Assembly: GCF_034314045.1 (NCBI RefSeq)
Contig: NZ_JAVIWL010000001.1
Coordinates: 1,736,001 to 1,800,000, forward strand
DNA: 64,000 bases
Direction: 5' to 3'
Origin: Glaciimonas sp. CA11.2
GTDB taxonomy: Bacteria > Pseudomonadota > Gammaproteobacteria > Burkholderiales > Burkholderiaceae_D
The translations under genes were made by a program, and so were the position numbers. The notes under the pieces were generated by a model. It searched no databases, had not been told where the DNA came from, and saw only the letters and a list, made by a program, of their open reading frames with translations. Shown one piece after another: positions 52,260 through 61,503 of the stretch (within the stretch, counting starts at the first letter, position 1; each line of letters starts with the position of its first letter).

Positions 52260-52294
52260 GGCAAGTCTCGCTGAACTGGTACGATGGTGACAGG

Positions 52295-53052
<758 letters not shown>

Positions 53053-53056
<4 letters not shown>

Positions 53057-53700
53057 TGCTGCTCCTGCTTGATAAGTTTTTTGCTGGAGTGGCGGGGTGC
53101 CCGTCCGGTTAGCATGGGCAGCAGCGTGCTCGGCACGATCAGCACCAGCGCCAGATGCACCACCACGAAGCCGACGATACCGGCCATGGCGATGAAGTGC
53201 ACGCGGCGTGCAATGTCATAGCCGCCGAATAGGTCGACCAGACCATCCAACTGCACCGGTTTCCAGATCGATAAACCGGACGCTACCACCAGCACGCCAA
53301 GCAGCAACACGCCGATATACATTAGACGTTGCACGGTGTTATAGACGCCTGGCTGATGCGCCAGCTTTAAGGTCAACGCATCTTTTACATCGCGCAGCAG
53401 GGCACTGAATCGTAGCGGCAGGAAATGACGGCGGAAATGACCAGCGAGCAGGCCGTAGCCAAGATAGATCAGGCCGTTCACACCCAACAGCCACATCGCC
53501 GCCAGATGCCACGCGATCGCGCCGCCCAGCCATCCACCGAGAGTGGCCCAATGCGGAAAACCAAAGCCGAACAGCGGCGAGGCGTTGTAAATCGCCCAGC
53601 CGCTCATTACCATACAGACGATGGCGAAGGCGTTGATCCAGTGCACTATGCGCACCAGCAACGGATGAATGATGCGGCGGGGGTTATCGGCAGTCGCCAT
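53053..53700 (-). CDS. Cytochrome b561-type membrane protein, electron donor to the molybdoenzyme
   Basis: Membrane protein of 215 residues with four transmembrane helices. Histidines in the helices could ligate haem b: HPLLVRIVHWINAFAIVCMVMSGWAIYN, AIAWHLAAMWLLGVNGLIYLGYGLL, the third helix VLLLGVLVVASGLSIWKPVQ, and VHFIAMAGIVGFVVVHLALVLI. This fits the b561/Ni-Fe hydrogenase cytochrome b family. Genes of this type commonly sit beside molybdopterin oxidoreductases and pass electrons between quinone and the periplasmic enzyme. Its 3' end overlaps the molybdoenzyme start. Confidence 0.87.
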
Positions 53701-53752
53701 GAATACACCTTATCAAAAATCGTTACGGTCAGCTGGCCAGCCCGGCTGCCGG

Positions 53753-53777
53753 GTCGGCGGGTCGCCGGACCGCCGAC
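53753..53777. terminator. GC-rich hairpin between the exported protein and cytochrome genes
   Basis: GTCGGCGG-(9 bases)-CCGCCGAC forms an 8-bp GC stem with a 9-base loop. On the minus strand it is not followed by a T tract, so partial attenuation or RNA protection of the upstream gene's mRNA is more likely than full termination. Confidence 0.45.
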
Positions 53778-53793
53778 TTCCCGCGATACAGCT

Positions 53794-54423
53794 TTACATC
53801 GGCGGCACTACGCCGTTGATTCCAACCAGGGCGCGACTTACTACTTCGCTACCATCGGCGGCTTTGGTAACAACAAATACGCCATGGGCGCCAGCAACCA
53901 GTAAGCTGCGGTCAGCTTTGTTGAGGCTAACGATTGGGACATCGGCCGGTACCACGATTTTCTTTTCACCATCAGGATACTTGACGGTGATGGTGCGGCC
54001 GCTGGTGACGACGACATCGCCGACAGTACCGTTGGTCATAGTGCTTTTCTTACCCAAGTCCCAGGCGTAATGACCTTCTCCCGATTTCATCCCCGCCGGA
54101 AAGACGGTTACTTCCAGCGCCTTCAGGTTGCCATCAGGTAGCGGTATGGCGGCGCTGCCGATGAAACTGTCTGATTTGATATCAGTGATGGCGGCATGGC
54201 TGACCGACATCACCGCCAGGTCGGACGCCAGTTTTAAGGTTAGTTTCTTACCGGCTTTGGTGCTGACTTCGAGAGTGTCTGGCGTCACTTTTTGAATTGT
54301 GGCGCGTACCCGCACTGGCGCTGCCGCAGCGGTAGTTTGGGCGATGGCGACGCTGCCATAGGCGAGCAAAGTCGTTGCAGCCAGGGCGGGAACAAGCCGA
54401 CGTAAAAATTGTGCAGTTGTCAT
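53794..54423 (-). CDS. Exported protein, first gene of the molybdoenzyme operon
   Basis: Periplasmic protein of 209 residues from ATG at 54423 (an ATG 11 codons upstream also exists). The signal peptide TTAQFLRRLVPALAATTLLAYGSVAIAQ is cleaved near residue 28. The mature part is all-beta in appearance, with strands such as VRVRATIQKVTPDTLEVSTKAGKKLTLKLASDL, SFIGSAAIPLPDGNLKALEVTVFP, GEGHYAWDLG and RTITVKYPDGEKKIVVPAD. This DUF5666-like pattern is seen near cupredoxin- or redox-related genes. I do not know its function. It is first after the operator palindrome and shares strand with the cytochrome and molybdoenzyme. Confidence 0.75.
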   Translation of the reverse strand: MTTAQFLRRLVPALAATTLLAYGSVAIAQTTAAAAPVRVRATIQKVTPDTLEVSTKAGKKLTLKLASDLAVMSVSHAAITDIKSDSFIGSAAIPLPDGNLKALEVTVFPAGMKSGEGHYAWDLGKKSTMTNGTVGDVVVTSGRTITVKYPDGEKKIVVPADVPIVSLNKADRSLLVAGAHGVFVVTKAADGSEVVSRALVGINGVVPPM

Positions 54424-54492
54424 GGGAATAGTCTCGGTAGTTGCTGGGAAGTTCATAGTAGGCGTGCCGAAGTGTCTTATCGGTGACAGTTG

Positions 54493-54510
54493 AATGACAA
54501 TATTGTCATT
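54493..54510. promoter_or_regulatory. Perfect 18-bp palindrome, probable CusR/HprR-type operator
   Basis: AATGACAATATTGTCATT is a perfect palindrome in the divergent promoter region between the exported-protein gene (start 54423) and the response regulator (start 54563). It contains TGACAA-NN-TTGTCA, the core of the CusR/HprR (YedW) box known from E. coli. So the adjacent regulator probably controls both its own operon and the redox operon. Confidence 0.85.
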
Positions 54511-54562
54511 ATTCGTGGCGCGCGAATTGATAGAATAGTGGCATCACCATCAAGGAATTAGC

Positions 54563-55243
54563 ATGGCTATCCTCGTCATCGAAGACGATCCAAAAACCGG
54601 CGACTACCTCAAAAAAGGCCTGCGCGAATCAGGTTATGCGGTCGATTTGATTCGCAATGGCAGCGACGGTTTACACATGGCCCTGGAGAATTCCTATGAC
54701 CTGGTCGTGCTGGACGTTATGTTGCCCGGTACCGACGGCTGGAAGATCATGACTGCGATCCGCGCTCGCCGTGATTTGCCGGTCATCTTCCTGACCGCGC
54801 GCGACCATGTAAACGACCGTATACGCGGGCTAGAGTTGGGCGCCGACGATTATTTGGTCAAGCCATTTTCGTTTACCGAACTGCTGCTGCGGATTCGCAC
54901 TTTGCTGCGTCGCGGCGTGGTGCGTGAGGCGCATGCGCTGGATTTTTTTCAGGTTGCCGATTTGCAGCTTGATCTGTTGCGCCGCAAGGTCACGCGTCAG
55001 GGTGTCGATATCGTCCTCACCAACAAGGAATTTCTTCTATTGCATCTGCTAGTCAAACGCCAGGACGAAGCCTTGTCGCGCACCGTCATCGCTTCCGAAG
55101 TGTGGGACATGAATTTTGACAGCGACACCAATGTGGTCGACGTCGCCATTAAGCGGCTACGCGCAAAAATCGACAATCCCTTTGATCACAAACTGATCCA
55201 CACGGTGCGTAGTATCGGCTATATGTTTTCTGAAAATCCATGA
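54563..55243 (+). CDS. Heavy-metal/redox response regulator, OmpR family (CusR/HprR-like)
   Basis: Response regulator of 226 residues. The receiver has the acidic pair VIEDDPKT, phosphoacceptor aspartate in [14 protein letters not shown], threonine in [13 protein letters not shown] and lysine in [11 protein letters not shown]. The C-terminal winged helix of OmpR type includes [53 protein letters not shown]. This sequence is typical of the CusR/CopR/IrlR/HprR group. A perfect CusR/HprR-type palindrome lies 53 bp upstream. Its stop overlaps the kinase start by 4 bases (ATGA). Confidence 0.93.
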   Translation: MAILVIEDDPKTGDYLKKGLRESGYAVDLIRNGSDGLHMALENSYDLVVLDVMLPGTDGWKIMTAIRARRDLPVIFLTARDHVNDRIRGLELGADDYLVKPFSFTELLLRIRTLLRRGVVREAHALDFFQVADLQLDLLRRKVTRQGVDIVLTNKEFLLLHLLVKRQDEALSRTVIASEVWDMNFDSDTNVVDVAIKRLRAKIDNPFDHKLIHTVRSIGYMFSENP

Positions 55244-56664
55244 ATCTCTGGCGTACCCGCTCACTGACCGTACGCGTCTCTTTTCTGTTCGCGCTGATTG
55301 CCTGCGCTATTGTTACCAGTCTCGGCATGTACTTATATTCGTCGGCACGACAGGCGCTGGAAACCCGTGCCGATTATGGGCTGATTGGCAGAGTAGAGCA
55401 TTTCCGCACGCTGCTGCACGATCTCTACAACGTCAAGCAGATGGAAGATAGACCGACATTGTTTGAAACCATGCTGGGTAGCGAGAATGATGTACTGATG
55501 TTTGCCTATCCGGGTCAGGCACCGTTCGTACGTGTCAATCCGGATAATATGACGCCGCCGCCAATGTCGCCGGTGGGCTTGAATCAACCCTTAAAATTAC
55601 CAGCACTGCAAACAGGTGAACGCGCCGATGGCGTCCGCGTACGCTGGATCTCGGCCGAGGCAGAAGTAGGGAGTGAGGGCACCAAAGTAGTGATCGTCGG
55701 TGCCCATGTGATGACGCAAGAATCGCATATGCTTTCTCAATACTATTGGCAGGTGATCGGTGCCGCTGCAACATCGGTGCTGCTGGCAGCGCTGTTCAGC
55801 TTCCTGGTGCTGAAGCGCGGCTTTCAGCCGTTAACTTCGATGGCCGGGCGCGCTGCCGAAGTCAGTCCGACCAATATTGCCGTACGCCTGCGCGAAGAAG
55901 ACGCGCCGCAAGAGTTGCGGCGGCTAGCCCAATCTTTCAACGCCATGCTGGATCGGCTTTCCGACGGCTATGAACACCTGTCGCAGTTTTCGGCCGACCT
56001 CGCGCACGAGATTCGTACGCCGATCGGCGCCATGATGGGACTGACTCAGGTGACCCTGAACAAGGTACGCAGTGTCAGTGAATACCAGCAGGTTCTGGAA
56101 TCGAATCTGGAAGAACTACAGCGCCTCAGCCGTATTGTGGAAAACATCCTGTTCCTCGCGCATGCGGACCATGCTGGTCTCGCTGTCGAAAAAACACCGC
56201 TGGTACTGGCCGATGAGCTGCACAAGATCGCCGAGTATTTTGAGGGTATGGCTGAAGAGCGCGATATCAAACTGGTGGTGGACGCGAGTGGAGAGCTGCA
56301 AGTCAGTCCGGTAATGTGGCGTCGCGCGGTCAGCAACCTCGCTGTGAACGCGGTGCGCTATGCGCTGCCGGGAAGTATTGTGCGACTTAGCAGCAAGCCG
56401 CAAGCGCAGGGAACATGGGTTGAAGTGGAAAATCAGGGTGATCCGATCCCGCAAGAACAGTTGGACCGCTTGTTCGACCGTTTCTATCGCGGCGACAAAT
56501 CGCGCAGTGAATTTACGGAATCGAACGGACTCGGGTTGGCGATTGTACGCGCCATCATGCTGGTGCACGGCGGCAGGGCCGAGGTAAGTTGTTCAGCGGC
56601 GGGACTGATCCGTTTTAGCCTGTATTTCCCACAGACGCCGCAGGAAATACCCGCACGAACCTAA
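55240..56664 (+). CDS. Heavy-metal/redox sensor histidine kinase (CusS/HprS-like)
   Basis: Sensor kinase of 474 residues. Membrane helix 1 (about 11-31), a periplasmic sensor domain, and helix 2 (about 168-190) are followed by HAMP ([21 protein letters not shown]). The dimerisation/phospho-histidine region is [22 protein letters not shown], the N box [14 protein letters not shown], and the G boxes [17 protein letters not shown]. This is the CusS/IrlS heavy-metal kinase type. In E. coli the equivalent HprS senses reactive oxygen or chlorine species. Whether this one senses metal or oxidant cannot be told. The periplasmic domain has several methionines ([21 protein letters not shown]). Confidence 0.92.
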   Translation: MNLWRTRSLTVRVSFLFALIACAIVTSLGMYLYSSARQALETRADYGLIGRVEHFRTLLHDLYNVKQMEDRPTLFETMLGSENDVLMFAYPGQAPFVRVNPDNMTPPPMSPVGLNQPLKLPALQTGERADGVRVRWISAEAEVGSEGTKVVIVGAHVMTQESHMLSQYYWQVIGAAATSVLLAALFSFLVLKRGFQPLTSMAGRAAEVSPTNIAVRLREEDAPQELRRLAQSFNAMLDRLSDGYEHLSQFSADLAHEIRTPIGAMMGLTQVTLNKVRSVSEYQQVLESNLEELQRLSRIVENILFLAHADHAGLAVEKTPLVLADELHKIAEYFEGMAEERDIKLVVDASGELQVSPVMWRRAVSNLAVNAVRYALPGSIVRLSSKPQAQGTWVEVENQGDPIPQEQLDRLFDRFYRGDKSRSEFTESNGLGLAIVRAIMLVHGGRAEVSCSAAGLIRFSLYFPQTPQEIPART

Positions 56665-56720
56665 GAAAATGGCTCGCGCTATTGTAGCGCGTGCAACAGT
56701 CTGCTGACAGTATTTTGCTA

Positions 56721-57671
56721 TCAGGCCTGGCGCAGAAGGGATGGGTCGCCGTTCAGTGCAAACGGCAGAGCACGGGCCCAGCGATTGGCGGAAAGCGAAA
56801 ACGTCAGCGAGCGAACCTGGTGATACCACCCGGCTGGCACATACAGGAGCTCGCCAGCATCGACAATGCATTCGATCATTGTCGCCTTACGCGCTAGCGG
56901 AAATGTGTCGAAATCCGGTGCTTCTGGGTTAAACGGCGAGCCGACCAGGATCGCATTTGCCTCGCTGGTATAAAGGAATTCGTCTTGATGCGGCGGGGAG
57001 AGAAAAATCCGTTTGGTGCCCCATATCTGCGCAAAAATATTATCGTCGTAGTCGCAATGCAGCGGTGTCACCGTTCCTGGAGGGCCAAGCCAAAAGCGAG
57101 GCGGACCCATCTTGCCAAAATAGGCAGGCCAGTAGCACAGCTTATTCAATGCGCGTAATTCCAAATTACCCAAATAGGGCGGCAGGTCCTGCGGGTCAGT
57201 GGCGACAAGATCAAGATACGCAAGCATAGACATATCCTGCATGGCCCGATCAGGCGCGAATGCAGTATTGACATAGTCGCCTACCCTGGCGCGTACTGGC
57301 AAGTCGCCAAAGTGGTCGCGCAACGTTTGCGGTGTGAGAGCCGACAGAGGCCACCTTTGGACAAGTCCCGTGATCACAAATGGCAAGCCTTGTGCGGCAC
57401 GCGTGCGAAACGCCGCAGTATCAAGTATGCCAATTCGAGGCACCGCGGAAATAGACGGAAGCGCGCGTCCGATGCGCCGTATCGCGTCACGCACTTCTTG
57501 TACTGACGTGATTCCGCGAACCAGCGCATCCTTGCGCTCTTGCGCCTGCTTTTTTGCGATAGCGTCCTCTGGTGTCTTGGCGTTTAATGCAAGCATAGGT
57601 GGCAACCGTGACGATACACGCGGTTGTGGCAGTGCTTGATTACTGCTGATCGAATTTTTCTCTGCTGGCAT
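56721..57671 (-). CDS. Cupin-like / JmjC-domain protein (putative Fe(II)/2-oxoglutarate hydroxylase)
   Basis: Protein of 316 residues with a JmjC-like cupin domain. PFVITGLVQRWPLSALT opens the domain (about residue 98). The iron ligands are visible as LHCDYDDN (H-x-D) and a later histidine in LLYVPAGWYHQVRSL. TKRIFLSPPHQDEFLY and FDTFPLARKATMIECIVDAGE lie between them in the usual order. Such bacterial enzymes hydroxylate proteins or small molecules, but the target here is unknown. The first 90 residues are charged and poorly conserved. It converges with the kinase gene. Its ATG sits 90 bp downstream of the LysR gene, on the same strand. Confidence 0.83.
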   Translation of the reverse strand: MPAEKNSISSNQALPQPRVSSRLPPMLALNAKTPEDAIAKKQAQERKDALVRGITSVQEVRDAIRRIGRALPSISAVPRIGILDTAAFRTRAAQGLPFVITGLVQRWPLSALTPQTLRDHFGDLPVRARVGDYVNTAFAPDRAMQDMSMLAYLDLVATDPQDLPPYLGNLELRALNKLCYWPAYFGKMGPPRFWLGPPGTVTPLHCDYDDNIFAQIWGTKRIFLSPPHQDEFLYTSEANAILVGSPFNPEAPDFDTFPLARKATMIECIVDAGELLYVPAGWYHQVRSLTFSLSANRWARALPFALNGDPSLLRQA

Positions 57672-57760
57672 ATGTTCCTATACGGTTCTCTTTTGGCTGA
57701 AGGTGGTTAGTGATCAAAAGTGATGATTGACCGATGGTCCTACTTTTGGTCCATCTCCAT

Positions 57761-58651
57761 TCACACCGCCGCCCCTTCACTCTCAAGCCATGAGCGGAAC
57801 AACATAACAAGATCATCTGCGGATTTCCCATCCGGAACATAGGTGCAATAGCTGCGCGACGGCAAACGCGGTCCGGTGAACGGCGCGACAAGTCGGCCAG
57901 CGGCGAGATCGCCTGATACCAGCGCCGTCGGTCCCATTGCGATGCCTATTCCATCGATGGCAGCTTGTAATGTCAGATAGAAGTGGTCGAAGGTCAGCGT
58001 GGCGGCGGGCTTGAGCGCCGGTATCTGTGCGCTCACTAACCAGTCCGGCCACAGCCGCGGAAGACTCGACGTGTGCAGCAACGTATGCTGCCGCAAATCC
58101 TCTGGCATGCATAGCGGCAGTCGCTGCAAAAGTGCCGGACTGCAAACCGGCATTCTCTCCTCGGACAGAAAAGGTCGCATTGCGTAGCCATAAAAGGTAT
58201 CCGGACCGCCGCGGATGATGATGTCGTAGATATCTTTTAGACTCTCCACTGACTCGTTCGACGTTTCTACCCTAACGTCCACGTCGACATGCTCAGCGCC
58301 GAACTTGGCCAGTCTCGGCACCAGCCAGCGCAGCGTGAATGTCGCGGATGCATTCACGGATAGTGTGCGGGAGGCTGTTGTGGGAAAGCCATATTGTGCG
58401 GTTGACCGTGAAAGCTGCTCGAACAAGGGGCCGATTTCCGCTAAATAGGTCTTCGCCGCCGGAGTGAGCACCACGCGCCGGTTGTGTCGTTCAAACAATG
58501 GTGCGCTAAGCCACTCTTCCAGCAGGCGCACGTGCTGACTTATCGCACCTTGCGTCACATGCAATTCCGTAGCTGCCTCCTTGAAGCTACCGAGCCGACC
58601 TGCGGCCTCAAAGGCACGCAATGCATTGAGTGGAGGCAATATTCGCTTCAT
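57761..58651 (-). CDS. LysR-family regulator, GcvA-like
   Basis: LysR regulator of 296 residues. It has the typical GcvA-group start LPPLNALRAFEAAGRLGSFKEAATELHVTQGAISQHVRLLEEWLSAPLFERHNRRVVLTPAAKTYL, including the winged-helix DNA-binding domain. The effector domain shows the usual SVNASATFTLRWLVPRLAKF and GIGIAMGPTALVSGDLAAGRLVAPF. It faces the EamA transporter gene across a 230-bp divergent gap and probably regulates it. Its ligand is unknown. Confidence 0.92.
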   Translation of the reverse strand: MKRILPPLNALRAFEAAGRLGSFKEAATELHVTQGAISQHVRLLEEWLSAPLFERHNRRVVLTPAAKTYLAEIGPLFEQLSRSTAQYGFPTTASRTLSVNASATFTLRWLVPRLAKFGAEHVDVDVRVETSNESVESLKDIYDIIIRGGPDTFYGYAMRPFLSEERMPVCSPALLQRLPLCMPEDLRQHTLLHTSSLPRLWPDWLVSAQIPALKPAATLTFDHFYLTLQAAIDGIGIAMGPTALVSGDLAAGRLVAPFTGPRLPSRSYCTYVPDGKSADDLVMLFRSWLESEGAAV

Positions 58652-58881
58652 TCAGGATAGTTTTTTTAACGTGAACGTCCAATTTATCTGGTTTGTCAGC
58701 TTGCTGCAAGATAGATATCCTACTTACATCACGCCTAATCGGCGTAAATAGCGATGAGATGGCGAAAGAAAGCGGAGGGACATCCTTGCGTTCGCGGCTC
58801 ATTCGCAGCTATCTCGCGCTAATTGATGGCACTTTTACGGCTGGCGCACCCGCCAGCGCGCTCTTTTTTTCAGGAACCCGC

Positions 58882-59724
58882 ATGCTCAGTTATACCGGTG
58901 GTCTCGTCCTCTTTGCTGCTTTGCTGCACGCGAGCTGGAACGCGATGTTGCACGGCAACCGTGACCGGTTCCTGTCCATGACGTGGATGAGCATCGCCAT
59001 CGGAGCGGTCTCCACGGTTGTCGTCCTGTTCATGCCATGGCCGCCCGTCGTAGCGTGGCCGTACATCGTCGCATCGGGGCTTGTGCATATCGCCTACAAC
59101 GTCAGCCTTGTGCGGTCATATCGCCACGGTGATCTGGCGCAAGCGTATCCAATTGCGCGCGGCTCGTCGCCATTGCTTGTTACGCTTGGCGCGGCGCTGT
59201 TCGCACACGAGGCCATTGGCCCTTTGCACGTTCTCGGGATTGTGATGATATCGGGCGGCATCATCGCGCTCGCGCTGCAAGGGCGTCACGTGTCGCGCGC
59301 GGGTGTGCTGGCCGCGCTGACAACTGGCGCGACGATCGCACTCTACACCGTGATCGACGGCATCGGCGTGCGCTTATCCGACGGCCACGCGGTCGCCTAT
59401 ACTGCGGCGATGTTCCTGTTCTATTGGATGATGCCGGTGCTGTTCGTCGCAAAGCGGGGGCTTGCGGCGATCTGGACGCCATTACGGACGGCACCCATGT
59501 CGGTCAGTTCGTCTGTCGCTGGCGGCCTGGTGTCAATCGCGGCGTATGGCATCGTGATCTGGGCCATGCAGTCCGGTGCGATGGGCGCGGTATCGGCATT
59601 GCGCGAGACCAGCGTGGTGTTCGCCGTGCTGATGGGGCGCGTGTTTCTGGGGGAAGCAGTCAATGGCAAGCGCTGGTTTGCGTGCGTGATTGTTGCGGTT
59701 GGGGCGATTTGTCTGGGGCTTTGA
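58882..59724 (+). CDS. EamA/DMT-family transporter
   Basis: Inner-membrane transporter of 280 residues with ten membrane segments in two EamA repeats: LVLFAALLHASWNAMLHGNRDRF and IVASGLVHIAYNVSLVRSYRHGDLAQAYPIARGSSPLLVTLGAALF in the first, then GAMGAVSALRETSVVFAVLMGRVFLGEAVNGKRW in the second. The start ATG at 58882 was chosen because the upstream frame has no hydrophobic or conserved sequence. The divergent LysR gene suggests substrate-responsive control. The substrate is unknown (amino acids or drugs are typical). Confidence 0.87.
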   Translation: MLSYTGGLVLFAALLHASWNAMLHGNRDRFLSMTWMSIAIGAVSTVVVLFMPWPPVVAWPYIVASGLVHIAYNVSLVRSYRHGDLAQAYPIARGSSPLLVTLGAALFAHEAIGPLHVLGIVMISGGIIALALQGRHVSRAGVLAALTTGATIALYTVIDGIGVRLSDGHAVAYTAAMFLFYWMMPVLFVAKRGLAAIWTPLRTAPMSVSSSVAGGLVSIAAYGIVIWAMQSGAMGAVSALRETSVVFAVLMGRVFLGEAVNGKRWFACVIVAVGAICLGL

Positions 59725-59991
59725 TTGCGGGTATCTGTTGCCATCAACTAATTTACCCCTTAATTGCAGGGATCGGCTTTCCGCTATGTTTGAGCAGGTT
59801 TAACTACAAATATTCAGAAGTGGTGGTCCTATCAATAGTGCCTCACGGTCAGAGTCAGCCCATTTTTTGGAACATAAAATTATTTACGAATCTGTTTTGA
59901 TTTTCTTGCAGAAAGGTCTTCGTTTTCGAATATTTCAAGGAATTTGCTATTGTGACCTCGACCTACAGAAGGGTCGCATTCACAAAGATCA

Positions 59992-60264
59992 TTACTTACT
60001 AAAAATGTCGGAATGCGTGCCGGTACGCTCGAAGTAAACCGCCTCAGCGTTTGGGGTGTAAATCAATACCCAATCCGGCTCTATATGAAGGTCACGGTTT
60101 GGCTTCCATTCACCTTTTAGAGGATGATCACCCAGTTCTCGCGGAAGAGTATCTCCCAAAAGAATCAAAGTAATGACATCGCGTAGCTTTTGCATATCCT
60201 TGCCGCGCTTTTCCGCTTGTTTTACGTCTAGTTTGAATTGTCCGGAATACTTTGGCAGCCGCAT
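59992..60264 (-). CDS. yafQ: Type II toxin, YafQ-family mRNA interferase
   Basis: RelE-superfamily toxin of 90 residues. The catalytic YafQ pattern is clear: DHPLKGEWKPNRDLHIEPDWVLIYTPNAEAVYFERTGTHSDIF, with the histidines, aspartate and terminal histidine expected for RNA cleavage at the ribosome. Its start codon overlaps the antitoxin stop (TAATG), so synthesis is coupled. It lies downstream of the DinJ-like antitoxin on the same strand. Confidence 0.92.
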   Translation of the reverse strand: MRLPKYSGQFKLDVKQAEKRGKDMQKLRDVITLILLGDTLPRELGDHPLKGEWKPNRDLHIEPDWVLIYTPNAEAVYFERTGTHSDIFSK

Positions 60265-60506
60265 TAAATACCTAGCTGTTTAAACAGATCGGTCGCATCG
60301 GCCGCGCTAAAGATATCTTCGCCTCTTTGGCTTTTACGTAGCGTTTCAGCGGTCAACGCATTTGGGGTTTCATAGTCAGCAATGTAAAGACGCATCAAAT
60401 CCCGAATAATTTGGGCGGCAGGACGATGACGATCTGCCGCGACAGCCATAAACTGGTCCCGTAATGCGGACTCCATTTTGATTGACATTTGTACTTCTTT
60501 AACCAT
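60264..60506 (-). CDS. dinJ: Type II antitoxin, RelB/DinJ-like
   Basis: Antitoxin of 80 residues from ATG at 60506, chosen because GGGAGG stands just before it; the frame is open a little further. The N-terminus VKEVQMSIKMESALRDQFMAVAADRHRPAAQIIRDLMRLYI is a ribbon-helix-helix DNA-binding domain. The C-terminal part (ETLRKSQRGEDIFSAADATDLFKQLGI) is the toxin-binding region. An inverted repeat just upstream is the probable operator. Confidence 0.9.
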   Translation of the reverse strand: MVKEVQMSIKMESALRDQFMAVAADRHRPAAQIIRDLMRLYIADYETPNALTAETLRKSQRGEDIFSAADATDLFKQLGI

Positions 60507-61038
60507 TTTGGCCTCCCTGTGAATGATGAGCATCATCATTATACTAAATACCGTTATGCTACTTAATAGATACTCTTTAAGTATCTTAAAGGTATCTTAT
60601 AAAAATGCTTTGCAGCACAATCAAGGCTAATGTTGTCACCATGCACAGCGGGATGAGGAACAACGTGGGCAAGATATGATCCTGATTGAAGTTTCGTCAC
60701 CGCTATCGGTAAAAGCCCGTATCGCACAAGCTCTGCGATGGATCATTGTATGAAAGTCATCGCGCGACAATCAACCTTCACCAAATAGCGCGTGATGTCC
60801 ATAATCTCTTGGCCCTATAGAGAAAGGGAACAGGTTTAGAAGCCTGATATATCCAAAGCGCACAGACCGCGAAAGGGTCATTTAACGTACGTTCAACTTG
60901 TTGCGCCTTTTACGGGTGGCAATAGTGGTGAGACTTCGGCCTGCCCGTTGCTTTGGATACTGGTCTTCTAACTCCGCTATTTGCCGCCCACCCTAATTGG
61001 AAGCAGGGCGCGGAGTAAACATTATCCAAGAAGCAGAC
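60507..61038. other. Intergenic region between the toxin-antitoxin operon and the CCCAA-repeat gene
   Basis: This 532-bp region contains the toxin-antitoxin operator near its left end and an A/T-rich promoter-like stretch (60541-60610). It includes two direct repeats of AAGTATCTTA/AAGGTATCTTA. No ORF is convincing. The right end contains the ATG of the CCCAA-repeat gene. Confidence 0.4.
60522..60540. promoter_or_regulatory. Probable operator of the dinJ-yafQ operon
   Basis: AATGATGAGCATCATCATT is an inverted repeat (AATGATG and CATCATT) 15 bp upstream of the antitoxin ATG. This arrangement fits autorepression by the ribbon-helix-helix domain. Confidence 0.7.
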
Positions 61039-61488
61039 ATGCCAACCCAACCCAACCCAACCCAACCCAACCCAACCCAACCCAACCCAACCCAACCCAA
61101 CCCAACCCAACCCAACCCAACCCAACCCAACCCAACCCAACCCAACCCAACCCAACCCACCTCGTCAACTGCTCCCGAGGCACTCCATCAAGCATTTTCA
61201 TGGTTACCGCTCCACCTTAGAGCCGATCCACACGCACAATTTATTGCGATGACCACGGATGTCTGCCTAGGCATTCAGACCTGCGTTGATCTCGCGTATT
61301 TCAGTACGATGGATAGAGGTAGCGATACAACGCCAATGCTGGATATTGCAGATACGGACCGCTTGCTGCGCCTAGTGTCTATGTCGTCTCAGATGCTGGC
61401 GAACGATGCAGAAAGCCGAATTGATCAACGCAAGCACCGCTCTGACAAAATCCGCTCAGTGACTGATACAACCGATCCTCAACCTTAA
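61039..61488 (+). CDS. Unknown protein with pentanucleotide repeat at its 5' end (phase-variation candidate)
   Basis: From ATG at 61039, the gene encodes MPTQPN and then repeats of the five-residue block PTQPN (15 bp, three CCCAA units each). After the repeat (about residue 41) comes a unique part of about 108 residues: APEALHQAFSWLPLHLRADP, DVCLGIQTCVDLAYFSTMDR, and a helical C-terminus LRLVSMSSQMLANDAESRID. This resembles small DUF3077/DUF6124-type proteins of unknown role, by memory and weakly. There is no good ribosome site (AAGAAGCAGAC). Because 5 does not divide by 3, gain or loss of one repeat unit would shift the frame and switch the product off. Codon use after the repeat is normal. 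Confidence 0.5.
   Translation: MPTQPNPTQPNPTQPNPTQPNPTQPNPTQPNPTQPNPTQPTSSTAPEALHQAFSWLPLHLRADPHAQFIAMTTDVCLGIQTCVDLAYFSTMDRGSDTTPMLDIADTDRLLRLVSMSSQMLANDAESRIDQRKHRSDKIRSVTDTTDPQP
61042..61159. repeat. Tandem CCCAA pentanucleotide repeat (22 complete units)
   Basis: From 61046 to 61155 the unit CCCAA is repeated 22 times without error, with partial units at each end (about 118 bp in total). It is by far the longest simple repeat in the window. On the opposite strand it gives an artefactual ORF with WGLGWVGLG repeats. Confidence 0.97.
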
Positions 61489-61503
61489 AAGCACATCGGA
61501 TCG

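Noticed and set aside
53425..53904. Plus-strand ORF opposite the cytochrome gene
   Set aside because: Antisense shadow of a membrane protein gene with high GC; its sequence is low-complexity and lacks any motif.
60910..61155. Minus-strand ORF with repeated WVGLGWVGLG
   Set aside because: It is simply the reverse reading of the CCCAA repeat, with no ribosome site and no conserved sequence beyond the repeat.
61042..61159. CRISPR-like array
   Set aside because: The repeats are contiguous 5-bp units without spacers, so this is a simple sequence repeat.
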